Shown: one piece after another, positions 25,588-37,252 of the stretch
How the letters are laid out: every line of letters begins with the position of its first letter
How positions within the stretch are numbered: position 1 is the first letter of the stretch
Assembly: GCF_003634775.1 (NCBI RefSeq)
Contig: NZ_RBXB01000001.1
Span: forward strand, 434,001 to 498,000
Source of the DNA: Chryseobacterium defluvii
Lineage (GTDB): Bacteria; Bacteroidota; Bacteroidia; Flavobacteriales; Weeksellaceae
DNA length: 64,000 bases
Direction: 5' to 3'
Notes under the pieces: model-generated
Told to the model about the DNA's origin: nothing
Seen by the model: only the letters and a program-made list of their open reading frames with translations
Database searches by the model: none
Program-made: the position numbers and the translations under genes

Positions 25588-26895
25588 TTAGATTCTTTCA
25601 ATATCTGCACCAATAGCTTTTAACCTGCCGTCTATATTTTCATACCCTCTGTCGATCTGTTCGATGTTATGAATAATGGATTTTCCTTCAGCCGAAAGAG
25701 CGGCAATAAGTAGTGCGTTTCCTGCCCTGATATCCGGTGAAATCATCGTGGTTCCTCTAAGCGGAGTTTCCTGGTTCAACCCGATAACGGTAGCTCTGTG
25801 CGGATCACAAAGAATAATCTGTGCTCCCATGTCGATCAACTTATCAACGAAGAACAATCTTGATTCAAACATTTTTTGGTGTACCAAAAGGCTTCCTTTC
25901 GCCTGTGTGGCAACCACCAGGATGATGGATAATAAATCCGGTGTGAATCCCGGCCACGGTGCGTCCGAAATAGTAAGAATGGACCCGTCTATAAATTTCT
26001 GGATTCTGTAATTTTCCTGTGCCGGAATATAAATATCATCATTGCTTTGTTCAAGCTGGATTCCTAGTTTTCTGAACGTATTGGGAATAACACCCAGCTG
26101 ATTCCAGTTGACATTTTTAATGGTAATTTCAGATTTCGTCATAGCTGCAAGACCAATCCATGAGCCGATTTCTACCATATCCGGAAGCATTGTGTGCTCA
26201 GTTCCGCGAAGATAATCAACTCCCTCAATTGTTAAAAGATTGGATCCGATTCCGGAAATGTTGGCCCCCATTCTGTTCAGCATCTTACAAAGCTGCTGCA
26301 GATAAGGTTCGCATGCTGCATTATAAATCCTGGTCTTTCCTTTTGCTAAAACTGCTGCCATTACGATATTAGCAGTTCCTGTAACGGAAGCTTCTTCCAA
26401 TAAGATGAATTTTCCGTTAAGCTCAGTAGCTTTTAAAGAATAAAAATACTCATCTTCATCATAATTAAACTCAGCACCAAGTTCTACAAGGCCTTGGAAA
26501 TGGGTGTCTAATCTTCTTCTTCCGATTTTATCACCTCCCGGTGTCGGCATATAGGCTTCGCCATATCTCGCCAGCATAGGCCCCATAAGCATAATGGAAC
26601 CGCGAAGCTTCGCGCCGTCTTTTTTGAATTCGTCGGATTTGATGTAATCAAAATTTACTTTATCCGCCTTAAAAGTATAATCTCCCTGTCCGTTTTTAGT
26701 TACTTTTACACCGAAGTCACCTAAAATTTCAATCAGCCTGTTGACGTCATGGATATCCGGGATATTTTTAATTCTTACCTCTTCATCTGTTAACAAAACT
26801 GCACATAAAATCTGGAGAGCTTCATTTTTGGCTCCCTGTGGAGTAATTTCCCCTTGCAGTCTTTTTCCTCCTCTTATTTGAAACGTTCCACTCAT
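25588..26895 (-). CDS. murA: UDP-GlcNAc enolpyruvyl transferase (Asp active site)
   Basis: First committed step of peptidoglycan synthesis: transfer of enolpyruvate from PEP to UDP-GlcNAc. Full length (435 aa), with GAKNEALQILCAVLL holding the catalytic Lys/Asn, ASVTGTANIVMAAVLAKG, and the C-terminal DIRAGNALLIAALSAEGKS. The mobile loop normally reads PGGCxIGxRPVDLH with a catalytic Cys; here it is TPGGDKIGRRRLDTHF, so position 122 is Asp. In other bacteria the Cys-to-Asp change gives an active enzyme that fosfomycin cannot alkylate. Follows DUF4290 directly (0 bp), an arrangement common in Bacteroidota. Confidence 0.95.
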   Translation of the reverse strand: MSGTFQIRGGKRLQGEITPQGAKNEALQILCAVLLTDEEVRIKNIPDIHDVNRLIEILGDFGVKVTKNGQGDYTFKADKVNFDYIKSDEFKKDGAKLRGSIMLMGPMLARYGEAYMPTPGGDKIGRRRLDTHFQGLVELGAEFNYDEDEYFYSLKATELNGKFILLEEASVTGTANIVMAAVLAKGKTRIYNAACEPYLQQLCKMLNRMGANISGIGSNLLTIEGVDYLRGTEHTMLPDMVEIGSWIGLAAMTKSEITIKNVNWNQLGVIPNTFRKLGIQLEQSNDDIYIPAQENYRIQKFIDGSILTISDAPWPGFTPDLLSIILVVATQAKGSLLVHQKMFESRLFFVDKLIDMGAQIILCDPHRATVIGLNQETPLRGTTMISPDIRAGNALLIAALSAEGKSIIHNIEQIDRGYENIDGRLKAIGADIERI

Positions 26896-27531
26896 TTATT
26901 TTTTATTTTTAAAATTGTGCCTTTTCTTAGACTGATTTTTATTATTGTTGTTATTATTTTTATTGCTTCGGTTATTGCTTGTGTAATAGATTTTACTTTT
27001 TTCAAGAGAATCAATTCCCGTCAGATCCAGCCTGTTTTCAGATAATTCTTTCAAATGGCGGAAAATTACATCATCAGTAACGTGTTCTTTATTATATACG
27101 TTATAAGACTTTTTCATATTATTGGCAATCACTTCAATCAGTGCTTCCTTTTCATCTCCCGAATCGAGTTCGATGGCTTTTTCGATAAGCTGCAGAATAC
27201 TTTTACCGTAAAATTTGAAATCTCCCTGAAGTTTTGGGTATTCCATTTTCTTTGGCTTTTCCGATAACTGTTCTTTAGTGGGAAAAGGATAGGGCGAGTC
27301 TACATCAAGATCATGATTGGCTAGTATGAAAAGATGATCCCAAAGTTTATGTTTATAATTTTCTTCATCACGAAGCTGAGGGTTTCTCTGACCCATAAAA
27401 TCAATGATGGCCATTGCCATTTCATTCCTTTCTTCTTTGGAAGAAAGCTCTTTGCAACGCTCAACCAACTGTTGTATAATTCTGCCGTATTCCGGCATAT
27501 GAAGCTGGGTTTTTTGGGTATTATATTCCAT
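26896..27531 (-). CDS. DUF4290 family protein
   Basis: 211 aa from ATG 27531 (the frame reaches back to a TTG at 27540). The N-terminal two thirds are alpha-helical (MEYNTQKTQLHMPEYGRII, ERNEMAMAIIDFMGQRNPQLRD, YKHKLWDHLFILANHDLDVDSPYPFP), the DUF4290 hallmark. The tail (about 180-211) is a low-complexity Asn/Lys-rich stretch, probably disordered and basic. No catalytic motif is apparent. Its stop abuts the murA start, so the pair is translationally coupled and a role in envelope growth is plausible but unproven. Confidence 0.85.
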   Translation of the reverse strand: MEYNTQKTQLHMPEYGRIIQQLVERCKELSSKEERNEMAMAIIDFMGQRNPQLRDEENYKHKLWDHLFILANHDLDVDSPYPFPTKEQLSEKPKKMEYPKLQGDFKFYGKSILQLIEKAIELDSGDEKEALIEVIANNMKKSYNVYNKEHVTDDVIFRHLKELSENRLDLTGIDSLEKSKIYYTSNNRSNKNNNNNNKNQSKKRHNFKNKK

Positions 27532-27718
27532 AGTATGCAAATATATGGATTATAAGAAAAATTGTATTTAAAATATGAAAAGTTTATGATTTTTTTAATG
27601 AAAATATGCAACGATTTTTTCTTCAGGTTGTAGAAAGTGAAAATTATATCGATTTTATTTTGAATTATTCAATAAATGTGTAATTTAGTTATTGGTTTAA
27701 CAATTAAAAACATTCTTT

Positions 27719-29152
27719 ATGAAAAAAACACATTTCTTACTTTCTTTTCTCGCTTTAGGGCTTATTAATTCCTGTCAGACCACTGATGAAGCCATTAATG
27801 AAATGCCACAACAACTGGAAGTTCATGATAAAACCGTAAATGTTACTCACCATGACGGCAGGCCGTTCAGCACAGGGAATAATTCGTCCAGCGCCAAATT
27901 TGTTTCCGGGCCTGGTGGTGGTGTTCTGATGCAGGGGTTTTATTGGGATGTTCCTTCAGGGGGAACGTGGTGGAATACAGTAAAAGGTAAAGTAACCGAT
28001 TGGTCAAATGCAGGAATAGGAGCAATCTGGTTGCCGCCTGCTTCAAAAGCACAGAATGGAGCCTACTCCATGGGGTATGATCCTACGGATTATTATGATT
28101 TTGGAAATTATAATCAGAATGGAAGCACCGAAACACGTTTTGGATCCAGAACCGAGCTGGAGGGTCTGATTACTCAGGCTCATGCGGAAAATATGCAAGT
28201 ATATGCTGACATAGTGATTAATCATAACAGTGGTGGACAATCCGAAGCAAATCCTTATACCGGAACGAGCACCTGGACTGATTTTTCAGGAGTGGCTTCA
28301 GGAAAATTTACCAGAAACTATAATGATTTTTATAAAAACTCTTACGGCAATAATGATGAAGGTGCTTTTGGAGGTTTCCCTGATTTATGTCACGCCAACC
28401 CTCATGTTCAGGACTGGTTATGGGGAAGAGATGATTCTGTCGGAAAATATTATAAAAATGTAATGAAGTTCGATGGTTGGAGATTTGATTACGTTAAAGG
28501 GTTCGGACCATGGGTTGTAAATTCCTGGAACTCGAATATTGGAGGATTTTCTGTAGGCGAATTGTGGGATTCCAATGTCAATACCTTGGAATGGTGGGCT
28601 AATAATGCCAACAGTTCGGTTTTTGATTTTGCAGCTTATTATAAAATGGATGAAGCTTTCGATAACGGAAACTTAAACCTTCTGAATGATGATATGATGT
28701 GGAAAAGAAATCCGTACAAAGCCGTTACATTTGTAGCCAATCATGACACCGATATTATCTGGAATAAAATGTTGGCGTATGCTTATATTTTAACTCATGA
28801 AGGATATCCAACGATATTCTACAGAGATTATGAAGAATGGTTAAATAAAGAAAGATTAAATAACCTGATCTGGATTCATAATAATAAAGCAACCGGAACC
28901 ACTTCCATTCTTTATACCGATAATGATGAATATGTTGCAAGAAGAAACGGATATAATGGAAATCCGGGACTTGTTGTGTACATCAACAATTCTTCCAACT
29001 GGCAGGAAAGATGGATAGAAACCAATTGGAGCAACCAGCAAATTAAGGATTTTACGGGGCACTCTTCCTGGTATCCGACAACGCAGGGTGATAAATGGGT
29101 GAAAATCCAATGTCCGCCGAACAGTTATTCCGTTTGGTCTTTAAATCAATAA
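27719..29152 (+). CDS. Secreted alpha-amylase (GH13) lipoprotein
   Basis: Starch-degrading glycoside hydrolase family 13 enzyme. It has a lipoprotein signal (LSFLALGLINSC), so it is envelope-anchored. The mature protein has the GH13 regions: YADIVINHN (region I), GWRFDYVKGF with nucleophile D257, GELWD with acid/base E281, and VANHDTD with transition-state Asp D343. The domain resembles bacterial alpha-amylases and maltooligosaccharide-forming amylases (MQGFYWDVPSGGTWW at the start). It is 477 aa. No SusC/SusD pair is adjacent, so it is not in a canonical starch locus. Own terminator downstream. Confidence 0.92.
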   Translation: MKKTHFLLSFLALGLINSCQTTDEAINEMPQQLEVHDKTVNVTHHDGRPFSTGNNSSSAKFVSGPGGGVLMQGFYWDVPSGGTWWNTVKGKVTDWSNAGIGAIWLPPASKAQNGAYSMGYDPTDYYDFGNYNQNGSTETRFGSRTELEGLITQAHAENMQVYADIVINHNSGGQSEANPYTGTSTWTDFSGVASGKFTRNYNDFYKNSYGNNDEGAFGGFPDLCHANPHVQDWLWGRDDSVGKYYKNVMKFDGWRFDYVKGFGPWVVNSWNSNIGGFSVGELWDSNVNTLEWWANNANSSVFDFAAYYKMDEAFDNGNLNLLNDDMMWKRNPYKAVTFVANHDTDIIWNKMLAYAYILTHEGYPTIFYRDYEEWLNKERLNNLIWIHNNKATGTTSILYTDNDEYVARRNGYNGNPGLVVYINNSSNWQERWIETNWSNQQIKDFTGHSSWYPTTQGDKWVKIQCPPNSYSVWSLNQ

Positions 29153-29157
29153 TGAAT

Positions 29158-29184
29158 AAGGAGAGCAATTTGCTCTCCTTTTCA
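29158..29184. terminator. Terminator after the amylase gene
   Basis: AAGGAGAGCAA (29158-29168) pairs with TTGCTCTCCTT (29170-29180). It separates convergent amylase and DCC genes. Confidence 0.8.
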
Positions 29185-29185
29185 T

Positions 29186-29602
29186 TTATACTTCTATAAT
29201 TTTCTTTCTTTGATGTGGGCTCGGTAAAAAACACTTCTGATTAGCAATGCTCATCCTGTTTCTGGCAACCATATCATAAATCCTGTCACTTACGGCAGGA
29301 AACATTAGCTTTCCGAAAAAGCTTAACAATTTGTAACGGCCTCCGAGGATATTGGCAATTTTAAGTACGGCTTTAGATTTTATCAGATAATACTGATGAG
29401 GTTTCCATAAATACAAGGTTTTAAATTGTTTTCTTTCCAGTCCTCTCTCTGATAAAAATTTCTGTCCGAAATCTGACTGCAGGGAAGCAAATAAAAAGTT
29501 GTCCTTTTTATCCCTTTCCAGAATCCACTGCACCCAGAAATTGCATACGCCGCACTCTCCGTCAAAAAAGACTATATATTTATTTTCCCAATCTTCCCTC
29601 AT
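29186..29602 (-). CDS. DCC-family thiol-disulfide oxidoreductase-like protein
   Basis: 138 aa, DUF393/DCC family. The defining motif is VFFDGECGVCNFWVQWIL, with D14, C17 and C20 forming a thioredoxin-like DxxCxxC. Also typical are FASLQSDFGQKFLSERG and GGRYKLLSFFGKLMF. Thiol-disulfide chemistry is inferred from the motif; no substrate is known. It follows the haem-binding protein gene by 12 bp, so both may act in redox metabolism and share a transcript. They are transcribed away from katG. Confidence 0.85.
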   Translation of the reverse strand: MREDWENKYIVFFDGECGVCNFWVQWILERDKKDNFLFASLQSDFGQKFLSERGLERKQFKTLYLWKPHQYYLIKSKAVLKIANILGGRYKLLSFFGKLMFPAVSDRIYDMVARNRMSIANQKCFLPSPHQRKKIIEV

Positions 29603-29614
29603 GATGTAAAATCT

Positions 29615-30076
29615 TTAATAGATCATTGTTCTTTCCGTTTCTTCTTTTACCTTTTTAAAGTAATTGATCAGCGCCTGTTTCTGTTCAGGAGTCAGTTTAG
29701 CATCTGAATGTCCTACAATATAGGATTCCAAAGGCATTTCATCCTTCTCGATCATTTCAATACATTCCTGCAATTTGTGTGCCTGTCTTTTAGGCTCATA
29801 CGTTGAAAAAATAGAGAAGTTCAGGTGTTTTCTGCCTTCATCGATATGGTTCTTTAAAAACCATGAAGACGGAGCAATGCTGGAATACCATGGATACCTT
29901 GTTTCATGGGAATGACAGTCGTAGCATGAGGTGTTGATGATTTTAGCAATTTCCGGTGGCGTTTTTTTTATTTTTAAAAAGTCCATTCCCGGATTTAAAG
30001 GCGGGTTGGTTTTATCAATCGGGAAAAACTGAATCATAATAAATGCCACCAAGATGACAACCAATACTTTTTTCAT
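29615..30076 (-). CDS. Haem-binding domain protein (c-type motif)
   Basis: 153 aa, exported: an N-terminal hydrophobic anchor (VLVVILVAFIMIQFF) is followed by the haem-attachment motif CYDCH (C51, C54, H55) within TSCYDCHSHETRYPWYSSIAP, the Haem_bd family signature. The rest is helical and charged, ending with LTPEQKQALINYFKKVKEETE. Likely a periplasmic or membrane-anchored c-type haem protein with electron transfer or peroxide-related function, which is inference from the motif. Forms an operon with the DCC gene and is divergent from katG. Confidence 0.85.
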   Translation of the reverse strand: MKKVLVVILVAFIMIQFFPIDKTNPPLNPGMDFLKIKKTPPEIAKIINTSCYDCHSHETRYPWYSSIAPSSWFLKNHIDEGRKHLNFSIFSTYEPKRQAHKLQECIEMIEKDEMPLESYIVGHSDAKLTPEQKQALINYFKKVKEETERTMIY

Positions 30077-30271
30077 ACAGAAGAGTTTTATAACTATAAA
30101 AATAGCTAAATTTTTTAAATAAGGAACAGGGTTCAGGATTCTTCATTTATCTGGAATCATTACAGATATGACTTTTAATGAATAATTAAATGGAAATTTT
30201 AGTAATTTAAAGCTTTGTAGAATCGATGATTAATTATAGTTTTTAACTATGTTAGATATAAATATTAATAG

Positions 30272-30303
30272 ATTGTATTTATTATTCAACTGTTGTAAGT
30301 TTG
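30272..30303 (+). promoter_or_regulatory. Putative promoter of katG
   Basis: ATTG (30272-30275) and TAAGTTTG (30296-30303) are separated by 20 bp, a good fit to the Bacteroidota -33/-7 pattern, 40 nt before the katG ATG. No OxyR-like palindrome was recognised by eye in the 266-bp divergent gap. Confidence 0.55.
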
Positions 30304-30337
30304 TTTCAATAATAATTTAAACAACATAAAAATCTAA

Positions 30338-32623
<2,286 letters not shown>

Positions 32624-32649
32624 TCTAATGTATTTAACATAATATTGAG

Positions 32650-32677
32650 AAAAACAGTCATATTTGGCTGTTTTTTT
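32650..32677 (+). terminator. Terminator of katG
   Basis: AAAAACAGTCA (32650-32660), loop TATT, TGGCTGTTTTT (32665-32675) with one G-T wobble, ending in a T run. Confidence 0.75.
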
Positions 32678-32718
32678 AATAAATATACATTGTGTGTTTA
32701 AAATATTTGTGAAATTGT

Positions 32719-32748
32719 TTTGTTTTATCAAAATAAAATATACTTTTG
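32719..32748 (+). promoter_or_regulatory. Putative promoter of the head-repeat protein gene
   Basis: TTTG (32719-32722) and TACTTTTG (32741-32748) with an 18-bp spacer, ending 17 nt before the ATG at 32766. One of the best -33/-7 matches in the window. Confidence 0.65.
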
Positions 32749-32765
32749 TTAAAAAACGCGCACAC

Positions 32766-34124
32766 ATGACTAAAAAATTATTTTCTGTCTTTTTATTGGC
32801 AGGCTCTTTCGCTTTTGCCCAGGTTGGAGTAAATACTCAAACTCCGCAAGCCACCTTAGATGTAGTAGGTAACCCTACGGATACTGCAAAATATGATGGG
32901 ATTATTGCTCCAAGGATTACGGGAGATCAATTAAAATTAAAAACATATTCTTCATCTCAGACAGGAGCTCTTGTTTATGTAACATCCGCGGACTCTGGCC
33001 CAAGTGGACAAACATTAGAGGTGACTTCGCCGGGATATTATTATTTTGATGGAACGCTATGGAAGTTAGCAACGGGAAATGATTGGCATACTACAGGAAA
33101 TACAGGGACAGTGCCGGGAACAAATTTTATTGGGACTTCAGATGATAAAGCTTTGATGTTTAAAGTAAATAATACAATAGGTGGTTTTATTGATAATGTA
33201 GATCCTACGGCTTCCTCCACAAATGGTGGAAATACAGCGTTAGGAAAAAATGCTCTGGCTTCGAGTTATAATGTATCGAAAGAAAATACAGCAATAGGAA
33301 ATGCTGCACTTTTTAGTTTGGATAATACAACAACGAACTACTGGAATACAGCAGTTGGAGCTGGAGCAATGAAAAATTCTATTGCTACGCGGTGGAATAC
33401 CGCTATTGGGGCCAATGCATTGGCAAACCTAAATACAGGAAACAGAAATATTGCAGTAGGGATAAGCTCATTGTCTGCTGTGGGAATGACAGGAAGTTTT
33501 AATGTAGCAATCGGTTCCAATGCTTCTGATAAGATTACCTCGGGAAACCAAAATATTGCGGTGGGTCTTACTCCTTTAAATAGTTTAACCTCAGGGAGTG
33601 GAAATATCGGATTGGGTTATTTTTCGGGATTGGGGCTTACCACAGGAAATAATAATATTGCCATAGGCCAACAGACTCAGGTATTTAATGTTACTGGAGA
33701 TGGTCAAATAAATATTGGAAATGTATTGTTCGGTTCCGGGGCTTCATCGAATTCAGCAGTAGACCCGTCAAAAAAAATAGGGGTCAATTTAAGTGCTGCT
33801 CCCCATTCGACATTACAAGTAGGAGGTTCCTTATCAATGGCTTATGCAACCCCTAATTCCGGTAATGTGTTGCTAGATGAAACGTATTATACTGTAAGAG
33901 TTTTTAATGGAAATACTGGAATAACTTTACCGGATGCAAGCACATGTAAAGGGAGAATCTATATTTTAATTGGAAGTAATGGGATTAGTACTAAAAATAT
34001 TTCTGTATCAGGGGGTTCCGGAATCTATGATGATGTTACCAACACGAGCATAACTTCTATTTCGTCAAATCAAAGAATTCAGATACAGAGTGATGGAACA
34101 GGCTGGATTGTTATAGGAAGATAG
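32766..34124 (+). CDS. Secreted protein with YadA-head-like repeats
   Basis: 452 aa from ATG 32766 (MTKKLFSVFLLAGSFAFAQ is a clear signal peptide; the frame is open upstream to 32664). After VGVNTQTPQATLDV, a start common to Bacteroidota surface proteins, residues about 150-340 hold repeats resembling trimeric autotransporter heads and phage fibres: NTALGKNAL, NTAIGNAAL, NTAVGAGAM, NTAIGANAL, NIAVGISSL, NVAIGSNAS, NIAVGLTPL, NIGLGYFSG, NIAIGQQT. A C-terminal beta domain ends at SDGTGWIVIGR. No T9SS sorting domain is seen, so its surface retention is unclear. Probably adhesive; unproven. Confidence 0.8.
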   Translation: MTKKLFSVFLLAGSFAFAQVGVNTQTPQATLDVVGNPTDTAKYDGIIAPRITGDQLKLKTYSSSQTGALVYVTSADSGPSGQTLEVTSPGYYYFDGTLWKLATGNDWHTTGNTGTVPGTNFIGTSDDKALMFKVNNTIGGFIDNVDPTASSTNGGNTALGKNALASSYNVSKENTAIGNAALFSLDNTTTNYWNTAVGAGAMKNSIATRWNTAIGANALANLNTGNRNIAVGISSLSAVGMTGSFNVAIGSNASDKITSGNQNIAVGLTPLNSLTSGSGNIGLGYFSGLGLTTGNNNIAIGQQTQVFNVTGDGQINIGNVLFGSGASSNSAVDPSKKIGVNLSAAPHSTLQVGGSLSMAYATPNSGNVLLDETYYTVRVFNGNTGITLPDASTCKGRIYILIGSNGISTKNISVSGGSGIYDDVTNTSITSISSNQRIQIQSDGTGWIVIGR

Positions 34125-34195
34125 TATAAAGTTTATATTGAAATATGATAAATATCTGCTATTTTAATGGCAGATATTATTATAAATAAAATCTT

Positions 34196-35776
34196 ATGCA
34201 CACTGTTTTACCTTTTTTATTAGCCATGATAGTAGTAATTGTACTGCTGGAAATGTTGGCTGCAAAATTGAAAATAGCATATCCGATATTATTGGTAATA
34301 GCGGGTTTGCTCATAAGCTTTATCCCCGGATTACCGGTTGTAAAGATTGATCCGGACCTTATCTTTTTTATATTTCTGCCTCCACTGCTCTTTGAAGCAG
34401 CATGGTCTATTTCGTTTAAAGAAATGAAAAAGTGGTGGCGGATTATCGGAAGCTTTGCATTTCTCGTCGTGTTCTTTACGGCTCTTTCCGTTGCATTGAT
34501 TACCAATTATTATATTCCCGGATTTTCAATTGGATTGGGCTTTTTATTAGGGGGGATTGTATCTCCACCGGATGCGGTGAGCACAGGAGCTATCACAAAA
34601 TTTGTAAAGATTCCCCGGTCTACCTCTACCATTTTAGAAGGAGAAAGTCTGTTGAATGATGCTTCTTCTCTGATTATATTCAGATTTGCTTTGGTAGCGG
34701 TGGGAACAGGACAGTTTATATGGCAGGAAGCGGCTTCAAGCTTTTTGTGGATGGTACTTGGCGGCGCAGGAATAGGTCTGATATTGGGATGGTTTTTTGT
34801 ACAGGTGCATAAACGATTGCCTACAGATGCTCCTACAGACATAGTTCTTACGCTTGTTGAACCCTATTTTATGTACTGGATAGCGGAAAAAATGCATAGC
34901 TCGGGGGTGTTGGCGGTGGTAGCCGGAGGTTTATTCCTGTCAACCAGAAGATTGCTTTTTTTAAACAGTGCAAGCCGGGTTCGGGGATATAGTGTCTGGG
35001 AAAGCTTTGTATTTATTTTAAATGGGATTGTATTTTTTATCATTGGATTACAACTTCCGGAGATTGTAAAAGGGATACGTTCGGAAGGCATTTCATTGAA
35101 TACAGCAATTGGTTATGGAGTATTGGTTACAGGTGTTTTGATAGGGGCAAGAATCATCAGCTCCTATGCAGCCATGATCGCTACTTTGATTTTTCGGCCC
35201 AGTGTGGCTCCTCATGCACGTTCACAAAGGTTAAGGTTTTTTATGCCTTTACTTCTGGGCTGGACCGGGATGAGAGGGGTTGTTTCATTGGCTGCAGCAT
35301 TGGCTATTCCTGTTACTTTAGATAATGGTGAAGCCTTTCCTCATCGCAATCTTATCCTGTTTATCACTTTTGTGGTTATTTTGCTTACACTGGTTGTACA
35401 GGGGCTTACTTTGCCTGCCATCATTTCGCGGACCCAGTTGTTTGGATTATATCCGGAGGAATCAGAGGAAGAAGCAAAGCAGAAGATTGTTGAGGGCTTA
35501 TATAAACATACATATAGATTTTTAAAAAATAAATATGATAATGAACTGCATGATCATGCCGGTTTACAAAAAATGCTGAAGCATGTGGAAGAAAAAATGG
35601 AGGCCTCCGATGATAACTGGATGAATGAAAAAACAAAAGCGATCTTTATAGAAATGCTGGAAAGCCAGCGTGAATATCTTTCGAAAGTCAATAAAGACCC
35701 CTCTATTGATGAGGAAATTATTCGTCAGCAATTATTCCGGATTGATCTCGAAGAAGAACGGATAAAAATGATTTGA
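34196..35776 (+). CDS. Na+/H+ antiporter, CPA1 (NhaP) family
   Basis: 526 aa inner-membrane cation/proton antiporter. About 12 membrane segments (residues 1-405) include the family motifs: FFIFLPPLLFEAAWSI, SPPDAVSTGAI (P-P-D-A), ILEGESLLNDASSLIIFRF with the ion-binding Asn-Asp region, and GMRGVVSLAAALAIP. A cytoplasmic tail of about 120 residues (EESEEEAKQKI…IDLEEERIKMI) is helical and charged. Used for pH and Na+ homeostasis. Monocistronic; start ATG 34196. Confidence 0.9.
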   Translation: MHTVLPFLLAMIVVIVLLEMLAAKLKIAYPILLVIAGLLISFIPGLPVVKIDPDLIFFIFLPPLLFEAAWSISFKEMKKWWRIIGSFAFLVVFFTALSVALITNYYIPGFSIGLGFLLGGIVSPPDAVSTGAITKFVKIPRSTSTILEGESLLNDASSLIIFRFALVAVGTGQFIWQEAASSFLWMVLGGAGIGLILGWFFVQVHKRLPTDAPTDIVLTLVEPYFMYWIAEKMHSSGVLAVVAGGLFLSTRRLLFLNSASRVRGYSVWESFVFILNGIVFFIIGLQLPEIVKGIRSEGISLNTAIGYGVLVTGVLIGARIISSYAAMIATLIFRPSVAPHARSQRLRFFMPLLLGWTGMRGVVSLAAALAIPVTLDNGEAFPHRNLILFITFVVILLTLVVQGLTLPAIISRTQLFGLYPEESEEEAKQKIVEGLYKHTYRFLKNKYDNELHDHAGLQKMLKHVEEKMEASDDNWMNEKTKAIFIEMLESQREYLSKVNKDPSIDEEIIRQQLFRIDLEEERIKMI

Positions 35777-35823
35777 TATGGTGAAGGCAAAATATGTCTT
35801 TTTATTACTAAATAATAAAGCCT

Positions 35824-35831
35824 TATCTTTG
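35824..35831 (+). promoter_or_regulatory. Putative -7 element for der
   Basis: TATCTTTG followed by CA, a typical Bacteroidota -7, 61 nt before the der ATG. The -33 region is a T run rather than a clear TTTG. Confidence 0.5.
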
Positions 35832-35892
35832 CAAAAAATTGGGCTCCAAAAGTTGGAGAAACCCATTAATAATTAACTTATTAAACATTTTT

Positions 35893-37203
35893 ATGTCGAA
35901 TATTGTCGCAATCGTTGGGCGTCCCAACGTAGGAAAATCCACACTTTTTAACCGTTTACTTGAAAGAAGAGAAGCTATTGTAGATTCTACAGCAGGTGTT
36001 ACGAGGGACCGTCATTACGGGAAATCTGACTGGAACGGAGTAGAGTTTACTGTAATTGATACCGGAGGATATGATGTAGGAACAGATGATATCTTTGAAG
36101 AAGAAATCAGAAAGCAGGTGCAATTAGCTGTGGATGAGGCTACTTCCATCATCTTTATGATGAATGTGGAAGAAGGACTTACCGATACGGATCAGGAGAT
36201 CTACCAATTATTAAGAAGATCAAACAAACCTATATATATTGTTGTCAATAAGGTAGATTCTGCAAAAGAAGAACTTCCTGCAACAGAATTTTATCAATTA
36301 GGAATTGAAAAATATTATACTCTTTCTTCTGCTACAGGTTCCGGAACGGGAGATTTATTGGATGATATCGTTAAAGAATTTCCTACAACAGATTACAAAG
36401 ACCCATTCGAAGGACTTCCTAAAATTACCATTGCGGGACGTCCGAATGTAGGGAAATCTACCTTGACCAATGCCCTTTTGGATAACGAAAGAAATATTGT
36501 AACAGATATTGCAGGAACAACAAGAGATAGTATTCAGAGTCTTTATAATAAATTCGGACACGAATTTGTTCTGGTGGATACTGCCGGAATGCGTAAAAAA
36601 TCCAAAGTCAATGAAGATCTGGAATTCTATTCCGTAATGCGTTCTGTGCGTGCAATCGAAAATTCTGATGTGGTGATTATTATGGTAGATGCCACCCAGG
36701 GTTGGGAAGCTCAGGATATGAGTATTTTCGGAATTGCCCAGAAGAACAGAAAAGGAATTGTGATCCTGGTCAATAAGTGGGATCTTATTGAAGACAAGAA
36801 AACCAATACCATGCGTGATTTCGAAAAAGCGATTAAAGATAAGATAGGACAATTCAATGATATTCCAATCCTCTTTGTATCAGCTTTAACGAAACAGAGA
36901 ATCTTAAAAGCTGTTGATACGGCCATGGAGGTTTACGAAGCCCGTAAGAAGAAGATCAAAACTTCAAAATTAAATGAAGTGATGCTTCCTGTTTTCGAGG
37001 GGACTCCACCGCCGGCAAACAAAGGAAAATATATTAAGATCAAATATTGTGTTCAGCTTCCTACACCATCGCCACAGTTTGTATTCTTCTGTAACCTGCC
37101 ACAGTATGTGAAAGAGCCGTATAAAAGATTTACTGAAAATCAATTGAGAAAAGAATTCGGATTTACCGGAGTTCCGATCGAGGTATATTTCAGACAAAAA
37201 TAA
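35893..37203 (+). CDS. der: Ribosome-biogenesis GTPase Der
   Basis: Essential GTPase of 50S assembly with two tandem G domains. G1 of the first is IVGRPNVGKSTLFNRLL with DTGGYD and NKVD; the second has IAGRPNVGKSTLTNALL, DTAGMRKKSKV and NKWDLI. A KH-like C-terminal domain (about 355-436) ends VPIEVYFRQK. The frame is open to 35839, but MSNIVAIVG at 35893 is the family start, giving 436 aa. Monocistronic after the antiporter gene. Confidence 0.96.
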   Translation: MSNIVAIVGRPNVGKSTLFNRLLERREAIVDSTAGVTRDRHYGKSDWNGVEFTVIDTGGYDVGTDDIFEEEIRKQVQLAVDEATSIIFMMNVEEGLTDTDQEIYQLLRRSNKPIYIVVNKVDSAKEELPATEFYQLGIEKYYTLSSATGSGTGDLLDDIVKEFPTTDYKDPFEGLPKITIAGRPNVGKSTLTNALLDNERNIVTDIAGTTRDSIQSLYNKFGHEFVLVDTAGMRKKSKVNEDLEFYSVMRSVRAIENSDVVIIMVDATQGWEAQDMSIFGIAQKNRKGIVILVNKWDLIEDKKTNTMRDFEKAIKDKIGQFNDIPILFVSALTKQRILKAVDTAMEVYEARKKKIKTSKLNEVMLPVFEGTPPPANKGKYIKIKYCVQLPTPSPQFVFFCNLPQYVKEPYKRFTENQLRKEFGFTGVPIEVYFRQK

Positions 37204-37252
37204 GCTGATTTGTAGATGAGATAATGTGTTGATTTGCTAATACCATATAGAA

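Noticed and set aside
34151..34178. Hairpin AATATCTGC/GCAGATATT before the antiporter gene
   Set aside because: No clear T run follows and the loop is long; a terminator call is not justified, though it may be one.
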